A stretch of DNA of 64,000 bases. Origin: JAGVSR01 sp963778225 (GTDB lineage Bacteria; Pseudomonadota; Alphaproteobacteria; Rhizobiales; Hyphomicrobiaceae). This document shows, one piece after another, positions 1 to 8,539 of the stretch. A model generated the notes under the pieces. That model saw only the letters and a program-made list of their open reading frames with translations. It was not told where the DNA came from and searched no databases. Location of the stretch: the NCBI GenBank assembly GCA_963778225.1, contig CAVZTR010000001.1:1-64000 (forward strand), written 5' to 3'. Made by a program: the position numbers and the translations under genes. Position 1 is the first letter of the stretch, and every line of letters begins with the position of its first letter.

Positions 1-158
1 CGTCCATGATGGCATGCGAAGAACCTGTCATGAAGCAGGAGCAGCTCTTCCTCGAGCTTTTGGAGCGGGTGTCGCGGTTTTCAATTGCTGCAGACGGCAC
101 CCTGACGCTTCACACCAATCAAGACCGCACAATAGCTGCCAGAAGACAGTAGCCCGGC

Positions 159-1344
159 TTAGTCTCCGAAACCCGGTGGGGCCTTGTGCCACTGATAGCC
201 AGCGCGTCCCAACTCGAAGCCGTAGTCGAATAGCTTATTCATGTAATCGCGGTCGAACGGACCTTTGTAGGGTTCGGTGAAGTCGTCGTCGATGTAGGCC
301 AGATTGTAATCGACACTATCGCGTTTCGTCGTGAGGTAGATACGGAACGTGTCGTTGGTGCCGTTGGCGGCAATCATTGTTGAAGCGGCTTCCGTGGCAA
401 CCGATAGCGTCTGTCGCTGGACATCGTGACTCTTCTCTAAACAGTCTTCCGTTGCGAATGATATACGCAACGCGTTTGCGTATCGCGCGATCCTGGCCTG
501 CCGCGCGATTGAGATTGAACGTCGGAGGATAGAGGAACGCCTGGGCTGTCGTTCCTCCATCGACATGCATCTCCTGATAGTTCATCCCGCCGTGACTCAC
601 GTCCAGCATCACGGGTGGAAACACCCCGGGAATTGCAGCCGACGCCATGAGGATATCGACGATAAACTCGCGCGTGTTCGGATGTCCACTCGCGGCAATG
701 GCTCCGATGTCCCAGATGACCGGACGTCCTTGATCAAGGTTGGTGGTCATGATCAAGAGAAGGCGGCCCTTAGAATACTCCTCAGCAATACGTGAAATCA
801 TTTGCCGGTCCATGAATCTGGTGATCATGCCCCGCAAAGGTGCGCTGTCGGTCAAGGCGTCGGCACTGACTGCCGCAACCAGAGCCTTGCGTGGCTCGAA
901 AACATCTGAAGCCTGGATCGTCGTATAAACCTGTGCCAATGCATGGTCGTAGTCCGACCCTAGGAACACAAATGGTGCCGATAAAGCTCCGGTACTGACG
1001 CCGGTGACCAGTTTGAACTTGGGTCGATCGCCTCTCGTACTCCATCCACATAACAAGCCGGCACCGAAGGCGCCGCTATCACCGCCGCCCGAAATGGCCA
1101 GGAAACTTGCCGGCTGAAGGCTCGACAATTTCCCGGCATTTGCCCGAAGTTCTTTTTGGATTGAAGCCTTGCCCAACGCCTCCAGCTTCTTACCGTCGGT
1201 ATCGGGATAGTAGCGTGCATTTGGAATACCGAACGGGCTCGTCTCCGATGCCAATGCGAGCGGCAAAGCCGGCAGACGCGGCGGCGAGGCACAACCCGCA
1301 AGAGCTACCAATAAAACAGCCGTCAATATTCTAAAGCCAAACAA
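159..1344 (-). pseudogene. Patatin-like phospholipase lipoprotein, broken by a frameshift
   Basis: The first part encodes a lipoprotein signal (lipobox LAGC, Cys at residue 18), a patatin oxyanion glycine loop (GGGDSGAFGAG, residues 87-97) and the nucleophile motif GVSTG (Ser118). A DGG motif for the catalytic Asp follows. Near 430-445 the homology leaves this frame and continues in a second frame down to 159. The second frame has the family C-terminus (RDSVDYNLAYI, then GRAGYQWHKAPPG), which matches the end of the intact paralogue at 26991-28268. The whole span is 3n+1 bases, so one extra base explains it. The intact protein would be about 394 residues and act as a periplasm-facing lipid acyl hydrolase. 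A real mutation and a sequence error are both possible. Nothing convincing is coded in bases 1-158. Confidence 0.8.
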
Positions 1345-1622
1345 TCGCCGCCCGCCCCCGCGTCAGGTAAGTAACTATGCGCTTGCCTTTATGATCGGCG
1401 CTATCGACCAGCACCCCCTGCTCCAACTACCAAGTGGCCTACGGAGGTCCTGCTTGGCAAGTGCGATGCAGCATATATGATAAGGGAGATGCAGTCGTTT
1501 CATTGGGTGCCAGCCAATCTAACTTTGTTGTTGGCATGGCCGGAGCATTGCAGCTAAGCATACATCGATCGTCAGACCGGATTGGCGACATAGAATAAAA
1601 GTTGAGTGGGTGGGCGTAACGA

Positions 1623-2105
1623 ATGATGATCCGAGACAAATTTGTTGCACTGTTCTGCGGCTTCCATCTTTTTTTCTCTCTTACGGACAATGTGTTAGCC
1701 CAAGATGCGCGGCTCGTGGCAGGGACGCTGACCTGCCGGGGTAACGGCAGCGTCGGGCTCATACTCGGCTCCAGCCAACGCATGTCGTGCGAGTTTCAAA
1801 GGGTTCGGGGCGGCGCGGCGGTAACATATACCGCGCGGATTACCCGAATTGGCCTCGACCTTGGCGTCAAGGGCCGGAACACGATGGTTTGGACCGTCCT
1901 CTCGTCAACCGACAACCCTGCAACGGGTGCATTGGCCGGACGGTATGCAGGGGTCGCCGCCAATGCAGCCGTGGGTGTTGGCGTAGGCGCTAATGCGCTT
2001 ATTGGCGGCTCAAGCAATTCCATCGTTCTTCAGCCGCTGAGCGTTCAGGTTCAGACAGGTGTGAATGTTGCTGTTGGGGTCAAGGGCCTTACGCTCAGCC
2101 GCTGA
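1623..2105 (+). CDS. Secreted DUF992 family protein
   Basis: This is a 160-residue protein with an N-terminal signal peptide ending near VLAQ-D (about residue 26). The rest matches the DUF992 pattern: AGTLTCRGNGSVGLILG near the start, a Cys pair (TCRG and MSCEF), LDLGVKG, GALAGRYAGV, a glycine/alanine-rich GVGVGANALIGG stretch and the end LQPLSVQVQTG...VKGLTL. DUF992 proteins are common in Hyphomicrobiales and have no known biochemical role. The ATG at 1623 is followed by a second ATG. The preceding Shine-Dalgarno is weak. It heads a same-strand run of small exported proteins up to MarC, and the gaps are short enough for co-transcription. Confidence 0.85.
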   Translation: MMIRDKFVALFCGFHLFFSLTDNVLAQDARLVAGTLTCRGNGSVGLILGSSQRMSCEFQRVRGGAAVTYTARITRIGLDLGVKGRNTMVWTVLSSTDNPATGALAGRYAGVAANAAVGVGVGANALIGGSSNSIVLQPLSVQVQTGVNVAVGVKGLTLSR

Positions 2106-2153
2106 CGACACCCGAGACGCGCATCAAATAGCTATTGAAATAGGTAGGTGGAA

Positions 2154-2378
2154 ATGGAAATCCAATCGAGACCGACGACGGTTCGAACGGTAACGGCCGC
2201 TGCTCTTGTTGCAACGATTGCGTTCACGCTCCTGGCCGCGACGGCGGAAGCAAACCGGGCGCGCAGAGCGGTCGTGGGCGGCACCATCGGCGCCGGCGTC
2301 GGAGCGTTGGTCGACGGCGGCAGCGGGGCCAGAACGGGAGCAGCTGCAGGTGCCCTTATTGGCGCCGTTTCGCGCTGA
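2154..2378 (+). CDS. Small exported glycine-zipper protein
   Basis: The 74-residue product has a hydrophobic signal or anchor (about residues 12-32), a short basic stretch (NRARRAV), and then a glycine zipper with GxxxG spacings (VGGTIGAGVGALVDGGSGARTGAAAGA in outline). A GTG six bases upstream is an alternative start. The ATG is preferred because an AGGT lies 8 bases before it. Glycine-zipper proteins of this sort are usually envelope-associated; the precise role is unknown. A divergent copy lies at 2884-3120, with a different exported gene between the two. Confidence 0.6.
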   Translation: MEIQSRPTTVRTVTAAALVATIAFTLLAATAEANRARRAVVGGTIGAGVGALVDGGSGARTGAAAGALIGAVSR

Positions 2379-2435
2379 TCACGTCGACACCCTGATCACG
2401 AGATCAGACACAAACAAAGCATTCGAGGCTTTCTG

Positions 2436-2810
2436 ATGAACCGCTTTCTGTCCTCCTCTCTCGCTCTCGCGCTCATGTCAGTCTGTTTTTCGGCTTCAGC
2501 CCGCGCGGATGCCGAAGCTGAGAAATACATCGATGACGCTTTGCCGCTGATGTACCACACGTGCCAAAGCGTCGTAGACGAGAGCAACGGTGACAATGCC
2601 TACGTCGATAAGGTTGTGCGGGCTATGGTGGCTGTGTCTCTCTATAATCGCGAAATAGACATCGCCAAGTTCGCGAGTTCGGACGCCGACAAAGCCAAGT
2701 TGAGAGACAAGTTCATCGCGGAACTGGCTGATGGCTGCGAGGATGATAAGAACGCGCTGCTTGCGGGCGTTATCGATGAAGCGGTCGCAGATACATTGTC
2801 CGCGAAGTGA
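2436..2810 (+). CDS. Exported hypothetical protein
   Basis: This 124-residue protein starts with a clear signal peptide (MNRFLSSSLALALMS..., cleavage near SARA-DA at residues 22-25). The mature part is acidic and predicted helical, with two Cys (HTCQ and DGCED) that could form a disulfide in the periplasm. A GAGG sequence 8 bases upstream supports the ATG. I do not recognise a family. It sits between two glycine-zipper genes on the same strand, which suggests one envelope-related transcription unit. Confidence 0.65.
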   Translation: MNRFLSSSLALALMSVCFSASARADAEAEKYIDDALPLMYHTCQSVVDESNGDNAYVDKVVRAMVAVSLYNREIDIAKFASSDADKAKLRDKFIAELADGCEDDKNALLAGVIDEAVADTLSAK

Positions 2811-2883
2811 GGCGTGTTCCCATGTGCAGGCTTTATCCTGCTGGGATCCGGCTCGAACTGAGTGCCACACCAAAGGCGATTGA

Positions 2884-3120
2884 ATGATCGAACGCTGTTG
2901 GAATTTGCATGTGCGGTCGTGCCTGCACGTTGTTGCAGCAGTATTGATGGCAACCAGTGCATCAACTGCAGAGGCCCGGAACGTCAAGGAGTTGGCTCAA
3001 GGTGCGCTGATTGGGGCTGGTATAGCCGTTCTTGTTGATGGGCCTGGACGAGGCGTACTCACCGGCGCCACGGCGGGAATGCTGGTCGCCGCGATCAGTC
3101 GCCGAGGAAGATCTGATTGA
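2884..3120 (+). CDS. Small exported glycine-zipper protein, second copy
   Basis: The 78-residue product has an unusual Cys-containing N-terminus, a hydrophobic segment (about residues 13-31), and then a glycine-zipper segment (ALIGAGIAVLVDGPGRGVLTGATAGMLVAAISR). This segment aligns with the zipper of the 2154-2378 product: GAG.(G/A)..VDG...G..TGA.AG.L..A.SR. The two are therefore divergent paralogues. The function is unknown; membrane association is inferred from the zipper. Confidence 0.55.
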   Translation: MIERCWNLHVRSCLHVVAAVLMATSASTAEARNVKELAQGALIGAGIAVLVDGPGRGVLTGATAGMLVAAISRRGRSD

Positions 3121-3153
3121 ACGACGCGGTCAGAGGGGACGCTTGGTGATGGC

Positions 3154-3825
3154 TTGGAATATCTGATCCTGCCGATCCTGAAAGCGCTGGTGATGGTGCC
3201 AGTCACGCTGCTGCCGATCATCAATCCACTCAGCACCGCTCCCGTCTTTGTAGCCACCGTTGGTAACAACCGTGCCCTTGCGGCGCGTTTGGCACGGCAG
3301 ATTGCGATCAACAGCTGGGTCGTCATCGTCACGTCCATGCTGATTGGAACGTATGTGCTGGCTCTGTTCGGGATATCGCTCCCCATCGTTCGTCTGGGCG
3401 GCGGGTTGCTCGTTGCATCCACGGCATGGCGCATGCTCCACCGCACCGATGATGATGCCGTCCACGCGAAGGCGGCGGAAGAAACGTGCGAGATGACCCA
3501 AGCAGAGGTGGTTCGGCGCAGCTTCTTTCCAATAACGTTCCCGCTCACGACCGGGCCTGGGACGATCGCGGCTTCGATCGCGCTCGGCGCTCAGATCCCG
3601 ACGACACCGGTCTTGTACCTTGCCGGAGTGATGGTTGCGGCCAGCGGCGCCCTCCTCGTTTCCCTTGCGCTTTATCTGATCTTTCGCAATTCGACAGCCG
3701 TCGTCGCGTGGCTTGGCGAAGTCGGCATGCTCGTGCTGACGCGGCTGATGGCGTTCATTCTGCTTTGCATAGGCCTTCAGATCATGTGGTACGGGTGGGC
3801 TGAATTGCACTCAGCGCCCCTGTGA
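3154..3825 (+). CDS. MarC family integral membrane protein
   Basis: The 223-residue protein has about six hydrophobic segments. It carries the MarC/YchE/YhgN signatures: an N-terminal PIINPLSTAPVF, the central FFPITFPLTTGPGTIAASIALG, and a C-terminal LTRLMAFILLCIGLQI. Family members are inner-membrane proteins of unresolved function; the old link to multidrug resistance has not held up. The frame opens with TTG at 3154. No in-frame ATG fits the conserved N-terminus, so the TTG start is accepted with some doubt. The 3' end lies 4 bases from the convergent gene at 3830. Confidence 0.88.
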   Translation: MEYLILPILKALVMVPVTLLPIINPLSTAPVFVATVGNNRALAARLARQIAINSWVVIVTSMLIGTYVLALFGISLPIVRLGGGLLVASTAWRMLHRTDDDAVHAKAAEETCEMTQAEVVRRSFFPITFPLTTGPGTIAASIALGAQIPTTPVLYLAGVMVAASGALLVSLALYLIFRNSTAVVAWLGEVGMLVLTRLMAFILLCIGLQIMWYGWAELHSAPL

Positions 3826-3829
3826 TCCT

Positions 3830-4951
3830 CTAGATCGGATAGCGCAGGACGGCCGCAAGTTCTCCGCCTGCAGGCAAGTCCGATTTCCTTACGGCGAGTA
3901 CCTTTGCACCGTTTGATAAGGCTCGCGCGGCGATCTCGTCGACGATGCAGTAGTTCTTTGCACCAGGCCCATCGGCAAACTGAACGGCTCCGCTCGCCTC
4001 ATCGACTGACCCCGGCGTCACACTATCGATGTCGACAAGAAGAACGTCGATCGCCCCGAACGTCGCCGCCCTTGCCGCATCCGAAAGATCCGACGTGGCG
4101 CGGCCGCTATTTGCTCGCGTTTCGTAAACACTTCGGAATTGCCTCAGTTCCGATTGGTACCACGCGTCAAGTATTGCTCTGACCGCAACCGATAGTTCCG
4201 CGTCGCTCGCCCTGTCAGAGTTTCCACCTATGGTCTGCTCGAAAAGGTGCGGATAGCTGTTTACCGACTTGTAAATCGACGCCAAGCGATCTGTCGCTGC
4301 CAGCACGAGCGGCGTATCGCGACCCGCAAGGATGGGCCGCAGCGCGGCGTCGATTTTACGAGCGTACTGGTTGAGCCTGACGTTTTGCCCCTCGGCCCCC
4401 TGCATGCGGCCGCTGGGTGACCGATCGTTCAAAGTCGCTTTTCTAGCCGCACTGGCGGCATCTTTCGGCATGTTTGCAATCTTGGCTGTCACCGGTGGAT
4501 GGTCAGCAAAGATCTCGACGAGCCGCACAGTATTCTCTGAAAGCACCAAAACGTAGGCTGTGTGAGGGAAGGTAATGGCCCGAAGGAGCGGGATCAGGTG
4601 AAAGCGATCAGAAACCTCGACCATCGGCGTCAGCTTGTTTGCGAGCCGGTACGTCCTGACACTGTCTGGAGTGGCAAGCACCGCAAGGCTATTGGCCTGA
4701 TGGGCCCAGAAGTCGGCATCGACGGCGAGTTGATCAAAGTGTTCGACCAGCGCTGCTACTCGAGACTTGGGTAGCTTTGCGGCTTCCAATTGCGCACATG
4801 CCTCTTTTGCGAGATTTCCAAAAGCGATCCGACTGGCATTAAACTCCTGGGTCAGCGGGGTGGTGGGCAGGTAGATAGACACGCAGGCATCCGTCCGCAC
4901 GTCGGCTAGGGCCTTGAACTCAGAACGAGTAGGGAGGTCCACATAGAGCAT
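3830..4951 (-). CDS. baeRF11-domain protein (bacterial release-factor-like family)
   Basis: The 373-residue protein begins MLYVDLPTRSEFKAL and carries conserved blocks of the baeRF11 family: ADVR..ACVSIYLPTTPLTQ, RTYRLANKLTPMVEVSDRFHLIPLLRA, DRSPSGRMQG, LVLAATDRLASIYKSVNSYPHL, and the C-terminal DGPGAKNYCIVDEIAARAL...AAVLRYPI. These proteins resemble the archaeo-eukaryotic release factor/pelota fold and are thought to act on ribosomes or stress-related translation, without proof. The frame is open 55 codons further upstream. I chose the ATG at 4951 because the family homology begins there and an AGGGAA lies about 10 bases ahead of it. Confidence 0.8.
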   Translation of the reverse strand: MLYVDLPTRSEFKALADVRTDACVSIYLPTTPLTQEFNASRIAFGNLAKEACAQLEAAKLPKSRVAALVEHFDQLAVDADFWAHQANSLAVLATPDSVRTYRLANKLTPMVEVSDRFHLIPLLRAITFPHTAYVLVLSENTVRLVEIFADHPPVTAKIANMPKDAASAARKATLNDRSPSGRMQGAEGQNVRLNQYARKIDAALRPILAGRDTPLVLAATDRLASIYKSVNSYPHLFEQTIGGNSDRASDAELSVAVRAILDAWYQSELRQFRSVYETRANSGRATSDLSDAARAATFGAIDVLLVDIDSVTPGSVDEASGAVQFADGPGAKNYCIVDEIAARALSNGAKVLAVRKSDLPAGGELAAVLRYPI

Positions 4952-5274
4952 GCCGTAATTTCCCTGATCGAATTGAAGACGATACGCATCGCCGCGCGCT
5001 AAATTGTAAATAGCATTCTTTTCCTTTACCCAAACAGTGAGCTTCGACGCTGCACTGCAATAAAAAACGAGTGAGTAGAGAGATGTAGGAATTGTGACAG
5101 CGCCCTCGCAATGCATGCGCGGACCCTCTTCCTTTATTCGACAGTCAGGCTGCCGGAAATTGTTGGATATTGATAAAAAACGAAGCTAGGCTGACTTTGC
5201 CGGGGCAAATATTCGCTCGCGGTCAATGCCGCATTAAAAGTCGAGCATTGTTCAAAAAAGTTGGGAGGTTTGCA

Positions 5275-5568
5275 ATGAAGCGTCTACTTTCAGTTGCTGC
5301 CGCAGGACTTCTTCTAGGGGCTTTGATTGCGCCAGCATATGGCGACGACCGGACTCCAATCGCTCCACCGAAGACAATGGGTGATGAGGGCAAACTTCCT
5401 GCAACCGGGGCGGTCAGTGGCGCCACTCCCGATATGGGCGCCACGGCTCCGGTCGATGTTGGTACGTCCAAGAGAATGGGAGACGAAGGCAAGCTACCAG
5501 CCACAAAGGGAATGAGCGGAGCCACTCCTCAGATGAATGCTCCAGCAGCGACACCGCCAGCCCAATAG
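5275..5568 (+). CDS. Small exported protein with a duplicated motif
   Basis: The 97-residue product has a signal peptide (MKRLLSVAAAGLLLGALIAP, cleavage near AYG-DD). The mature part contains two copies of a unit of about 20 residues: MGDEGKLPATGAVSGATPDM and MGDEGKLPATKGMSGATPQM, separated by a short linker. A perfect GGGAGG lies 6 bases before the ATG, and a strong terminator follows 40 bases after the stop. It therefore looks like a well-expressed monocistronic gene. The family is not known to me. The Pro/Ala/Thr-rich, low-complexity composition suggests a disordered periplasmic protein. Confidence 0.75.
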   Translation: MKRLLSVAAAGLLLGALIAPAYGDDRTPIAPPKTMGDEGKLPATGAVSGATPDMGATAPVDVGTSKRMGDEGKLPATKGMSGATPQMNAPAATPPAQ

Positions 5569-5607
5569 TAGACCGCGGCGTGCGCATCACGCCTGCTCCT
5601 TGCTGAA

Positions 5608-5645
5608 ACCCCTCCCCAACTGCCAGTTCGGGGAGGGGTGGTTTT
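5608..5645 (+). terminator. Rho-independent terminator
   Basis: A 15-bp stem (ACCCCTCCCC-AACTG against CAGTTCGGGGAGGGGT, one bulged base) has a tiny loop and is followed by GGTTTT. It ends the small exported-protein gene and separates it from the arginine cluster. Confidence 0.85.
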
Positions 5646-5718
5646 GTGCGGGCAGACGAAGTCGCGCGCATTCCTTTCCGACTTATTGATTTGAAGCAAG
5701 AAAAAGCAGGATTAGGAT

Positions 5719-7188
5719 ATGGCGTCGCTCGATCAAACAATCGAAGAGAGCAAGAGCGCGGGTGAGAAGCCGGTTCAGAAGCTGACTTTGTTCGCGCTCA
5801 CCGCGATGGTGGTCGGTTCGATGATCGGGTCGGGAATTTTTTCCTTGCCGCGTACATTCGCGACCGCCACCGGGCCGTTCGGCGCCATCATCGCTTGGAC
5901 GATAGCCGCAGGGGGAATGTATACTCTCGCCCGGGTCTTCCAATTCCTCGCTGAGCGAAAACCAGAGCTGGATGCGGGTGTCTATGCCTACGCGAAGGCT
6001 GGATTTGGCGACTATCTAGGATTTCTCGCCGTCTTTGGATACTGGGTTGGAACCTGCATCGGCAATGTGTCGTACTGGGTGCTCATCAAGGCGACCCTCG
6101 GTGCATTCTTTCCGATCTTTGGGGACGGCAACACGATCGCGGCAATTGCCGTCGCGTCGGTCGGAATATGGCTCTTTCACACCCTCATCCTGCGCGGGAC
6201 ACAGCAGGCTGCATTCATCAATCAGGTTGTGACCATCGCCAAGGTCGTTCCGATCATCACGTTCCTTTTTATCTTGCTCACGGCCTTCCGCTTCGACCTC
6301 TTTCAAAGCAATTTTTTCGGTGGTGCCGGATATGAGAACGTAAGCCTGTTCGATCAGGTGCGGGCGACGATGCTCGTTACGGTGTTCGTCTTTCTCGGCA
6401 TCGAGGGTGCAAGTGTCTACTCTCGCTTTGCGCAAAAGCGCGAAGATATCGGCGCCGCAACCATTTTCGGCTTTATCGGTGTGACCTGCCTGATGGTGCT
6501 TGTCACGCTGCTGCCGTTCGGTGTGCTCGAGCGTGGCGACATAGCTGGAATGCGCCAGCCGTCGATGGCCGCGGTGCTGGAGTCGGTCGTGGGACCTTGG
6601 GGCGCAATCTTCATTAGCGTGGGGCTGCTTGTTTCTGTTCTTGGCGCCTACCTCGCCTGGTCGCTGATCTGTGCCGAGGTTCTTTCCGCAGCTGCGCGGA
6701 ACGGAGATTTACCCGCACTCTTTGCGACCGAAAACCAAAACAAAGTTCCCGCGGCGGCGCTGTGGCTCACCAATATTGTCGTGCAGCTGTTCGTCATCAG
6801 CACGTATTGGTCGACCGATGCCTTCACGCTCATGTTGAGCATGACAAGCGTGATGACTCTGATCCCGTTCCTGCTCGTCGCGCTGTTCGGATACTTTCTG
6901 GTGAAACGCGGTGAGACGTACGAGGTCAGACCCGAGGATCGACGGGCAGACTATATCCTCGCGACAATTGCGGTCGTTTACACCGCATTTCTCGTCTATG
7001 CGGCCGGCTGGAAATTCACTGTTCTCTCCGGCCTCTTATATGCGCCGGGTACGATCCTCTATTTGTGGACGCGTCACGAGAAGGGCAAGCAGTTCTTCAA
7101 GCCGTTCGAATGGGTCATTTTCTTGGTTGCCGTCGTGCTTGCTCTGGTCGCAATCCACGGGCTCGCCACAGGCTACATCACAATATGA
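5719..7188 (+). CDS. arcD: APC-family arginine/ornithine-type antiporter (ArcD-like)
   Basis: The 489-residue inner-membrane protein has about 12-13 transmembrane segments. The first carries the APC substrate-binding signature GSMIGSGIFSLP (about residues 32-43). Later blocks such as FLGIEGASVYSRFAQKREDIG and YLAWSLICAEVLSAAARNGDLP match basic amino acid/polyamine antiporters. The arginine deiminase gene starts 20 bases downstream, so the likely substrates are arginine in and ornithine or citrulline out. Because no ornithine carbamoyltransferase or carbamate kinase gene lies in the cluster, arginine/citrulline exchange is a fair alternative. Confidence 0.8.
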   Translation: MASLDQTIEESKSAGEKPVQKLTLFALTAMVVGSMIGSGIFSLPRTFATATGPFGAIIAWTIAAGGMYTLARVFQFLAERKPELDAGVYAYAKAGFGDYLGFLAVFGYWVGTCIGNVSYWVLIKATLGAFFPIFGDGNTIAAIAVASVGIWLFHTLILRGTQQAAFINQVVTIAKVVPIITFLFILLTAFRFDLFQSNFFGGAGYENVSLFDQVRATMLVTVFVFLGIEGASVYSRFAQKREDIGAATIFGFIGVTCLMVLVTLLPFGVLERGDIAGMRQPSMAAVLESVVGPWGAIFISVGLLVSVLGAYLAWSLICAEVLSAAARNGDLPALFATENQNKVPAAALWLTNIVVQLFVISTYWSTDAFTLMLSMTSVMTLIPFLLVALFGYFLVKRGETYEVRPEDRRADYILATIAVVYTAFLVYAAGWKFTVLSGLLYAPGTILYLWTRHEKGKQFFKPFEWVIFLVAVVLALVAIHGLATGYITI

Positions 7189-7208
7189 ACTGAAGCAGGG
7201 AGTGTCGC

Positions 7209-8462
7209 ATGACTGAGACCAAGGGCAAGCCGTTCGGCGTCTATTCGGAGGTCGGAAAGCTTCACAAAGTGATGGTGTGTTCACCTGGGATTGCGCACCA
7301 GCGGCTGACGCCAAGCAATTGCGATGACCTTCTCTTCGACGATGTGCTCTGGGTTGAGAACGCCAAGCGCGATCACTTCGACTTTGTTCAGAAGATGCGG
7401 GACCGCGGCATTGACGTTGTCGAGATGCACAATCTCCTCACCGAAACCGTGGCGATCCCCGAAGCGAAAAAGTGGATTTTGGACAACCAGGTCGTTCCGA
7501 ACCAGGTGGGGCTCGGCCTCGTTGATGAGATTCGCAGTTACCTGGAAGGATTGTCGGATCGCAAACTCGCAGAGACGCTGATCGGCGGTCTCTCGACGCA
7601 TGACTTCCCCGAGATAGCCGGGGGAGAAATGCTGAAGGTCGTGAAGGAAGCGGCCGGTATGACCGAGTACTTGCTGCCTCCCCTGCCGAACACGTTGTAC
7701 ACGCGTGACACGACCTGCTGGATTTACGGTGGCTGCACTGTCAATCCGCTCTACTGGCCAGCACGTCACGAGGAGACGATCCTCACAACATCCATCTACA
7801 AATTCCATCCGGACTTCGCAGGAAAAGTCAAAGTTTGGTGGGGCGACCCAACTGAGGATCACGGTCTGGCCACGCTCGAAGGCGGTGACGTCATGCCGAT
7901 CGGAAAGGGCAACGTGCTGATCGGCATGAGTGAACGAACGTCGCGGCAAGCGATAAGCCAGCTGGCAGCAGCCCTATTCAGGCAAGGAGCGGCCGAGCGC
8001 GTCATCGTTGCCGCGATGCCAAAACTTCGCGCAGCCATGCATCTCGATACGGTCTTCACGTTTGCAGACCGAGACTGCGTGCTGCTCTATCCCGACATCG
8101 TCAATAACATTACCGCCTATTCTTATCGCCCGGCCGATACGCCCAGCGGGATCGAATTGCGAAAAGACGACGGGACATTTGTGCAGGTTATTGCCGAGGC
8201 ACTCGGTCTCAAGAAGATGCGCGTGGTCGAAACGGGCGGTAACGCGTACGTCAGGGAGCGGACCCAGTGGGACAGCGGGGCGAACCTCGTGTGTGCATCG
8301 CCGGGCGTGGTGTTTGCCTATGATCGCAACACGTACACCAACACGCTGCTGCGAAAGGAAGGAATCGAAGTGATTACAATCACCGGCGCCGAACTCGGTC
8401 GTGGGCGCGGTGGCGGACACTGCATGACCTGCCCCATCATCCGTGAGCCAGTCGACTATTGA
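7209..8462 (+). CDS. arcA: Arginine deiminase
   Basis: The 417-residue protein is the usual length for the family. It hydrolyses arginine to citrulline and ammonia in the cytoplasm. Visible landmarks are the N-terminal VMVCSPGIAHQRLTP, LYTRDTTCWI, the EGGDVMPIG block with the substrate-binding acidic residue, the catalytic His in MHLDTVFTF, and the catalytic Cys in GRGRGGGHCMTCPI near the C-terminus. All expected active-site residues appear to be present. A good Shine-Dalgarno (CAGGGAG) precedes the ATG. It is the middle gene of a three-gene unit with an antiporter on each side. Ammonia production would raise internal pH, which fits the Na+/H+-type antiporter downstream. Confidence 0.93.
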   Translation: MTETKGKPFGVYSEVGKLHKVMVCSPGIAHQRLTPSNCDDLLFDDVLWVENAKRDHFDFVQKMRDRGIDVVEMHNLLTETVAIPEAKKWILDNQVVPNQVGLGLVDEIRSYLEGLSDRKLAETLIGGLSTHDFPEIAGGEMLKVVKEAAGMTEYLLPPLPNTLYTRDTTCWIYGGCTVNPLYWPARHEETILTTSIYKFHPDFAGKVKVWWGDPTEDHGLATLEGGDVMPIGKGNVLIGMSERTSRQAISQLAAALFRQGAAERVIVAAMPKLRAAMHLDTVFTFADRDCVLLYPDIVNNITAYSYRPADTPSGIELRKDDGTFVQVIAEALGLKKMRVVETGGNAYVRERTQWDSGANLVCASPGVVFAYDRNTYTNTLLRKEGIEVITITGAELGRGRGGGHCMTCPIIREPVDY

Positions 8463-8539
8463 GGGTGAATCCTTGACGGGTGACGCCAGATCCACGAGGT
8501 GCGTGTAGTCTGCGGCTCACGCTTCTGGATTGGGATTTC

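Noticed and set aside
14..280. Open frame at the left edge
   Set aside because: No ribosome-binding site or family features, and it overlaps the 3' end of the patatin relic.
5686..5699. FNR-like palindrome TTGAT-TTGA-AGCAA before the arcD-like gene
   Set aside because: It is only 20 bases before the start codon, too close for an activator site, and one half-site has a mismatch.
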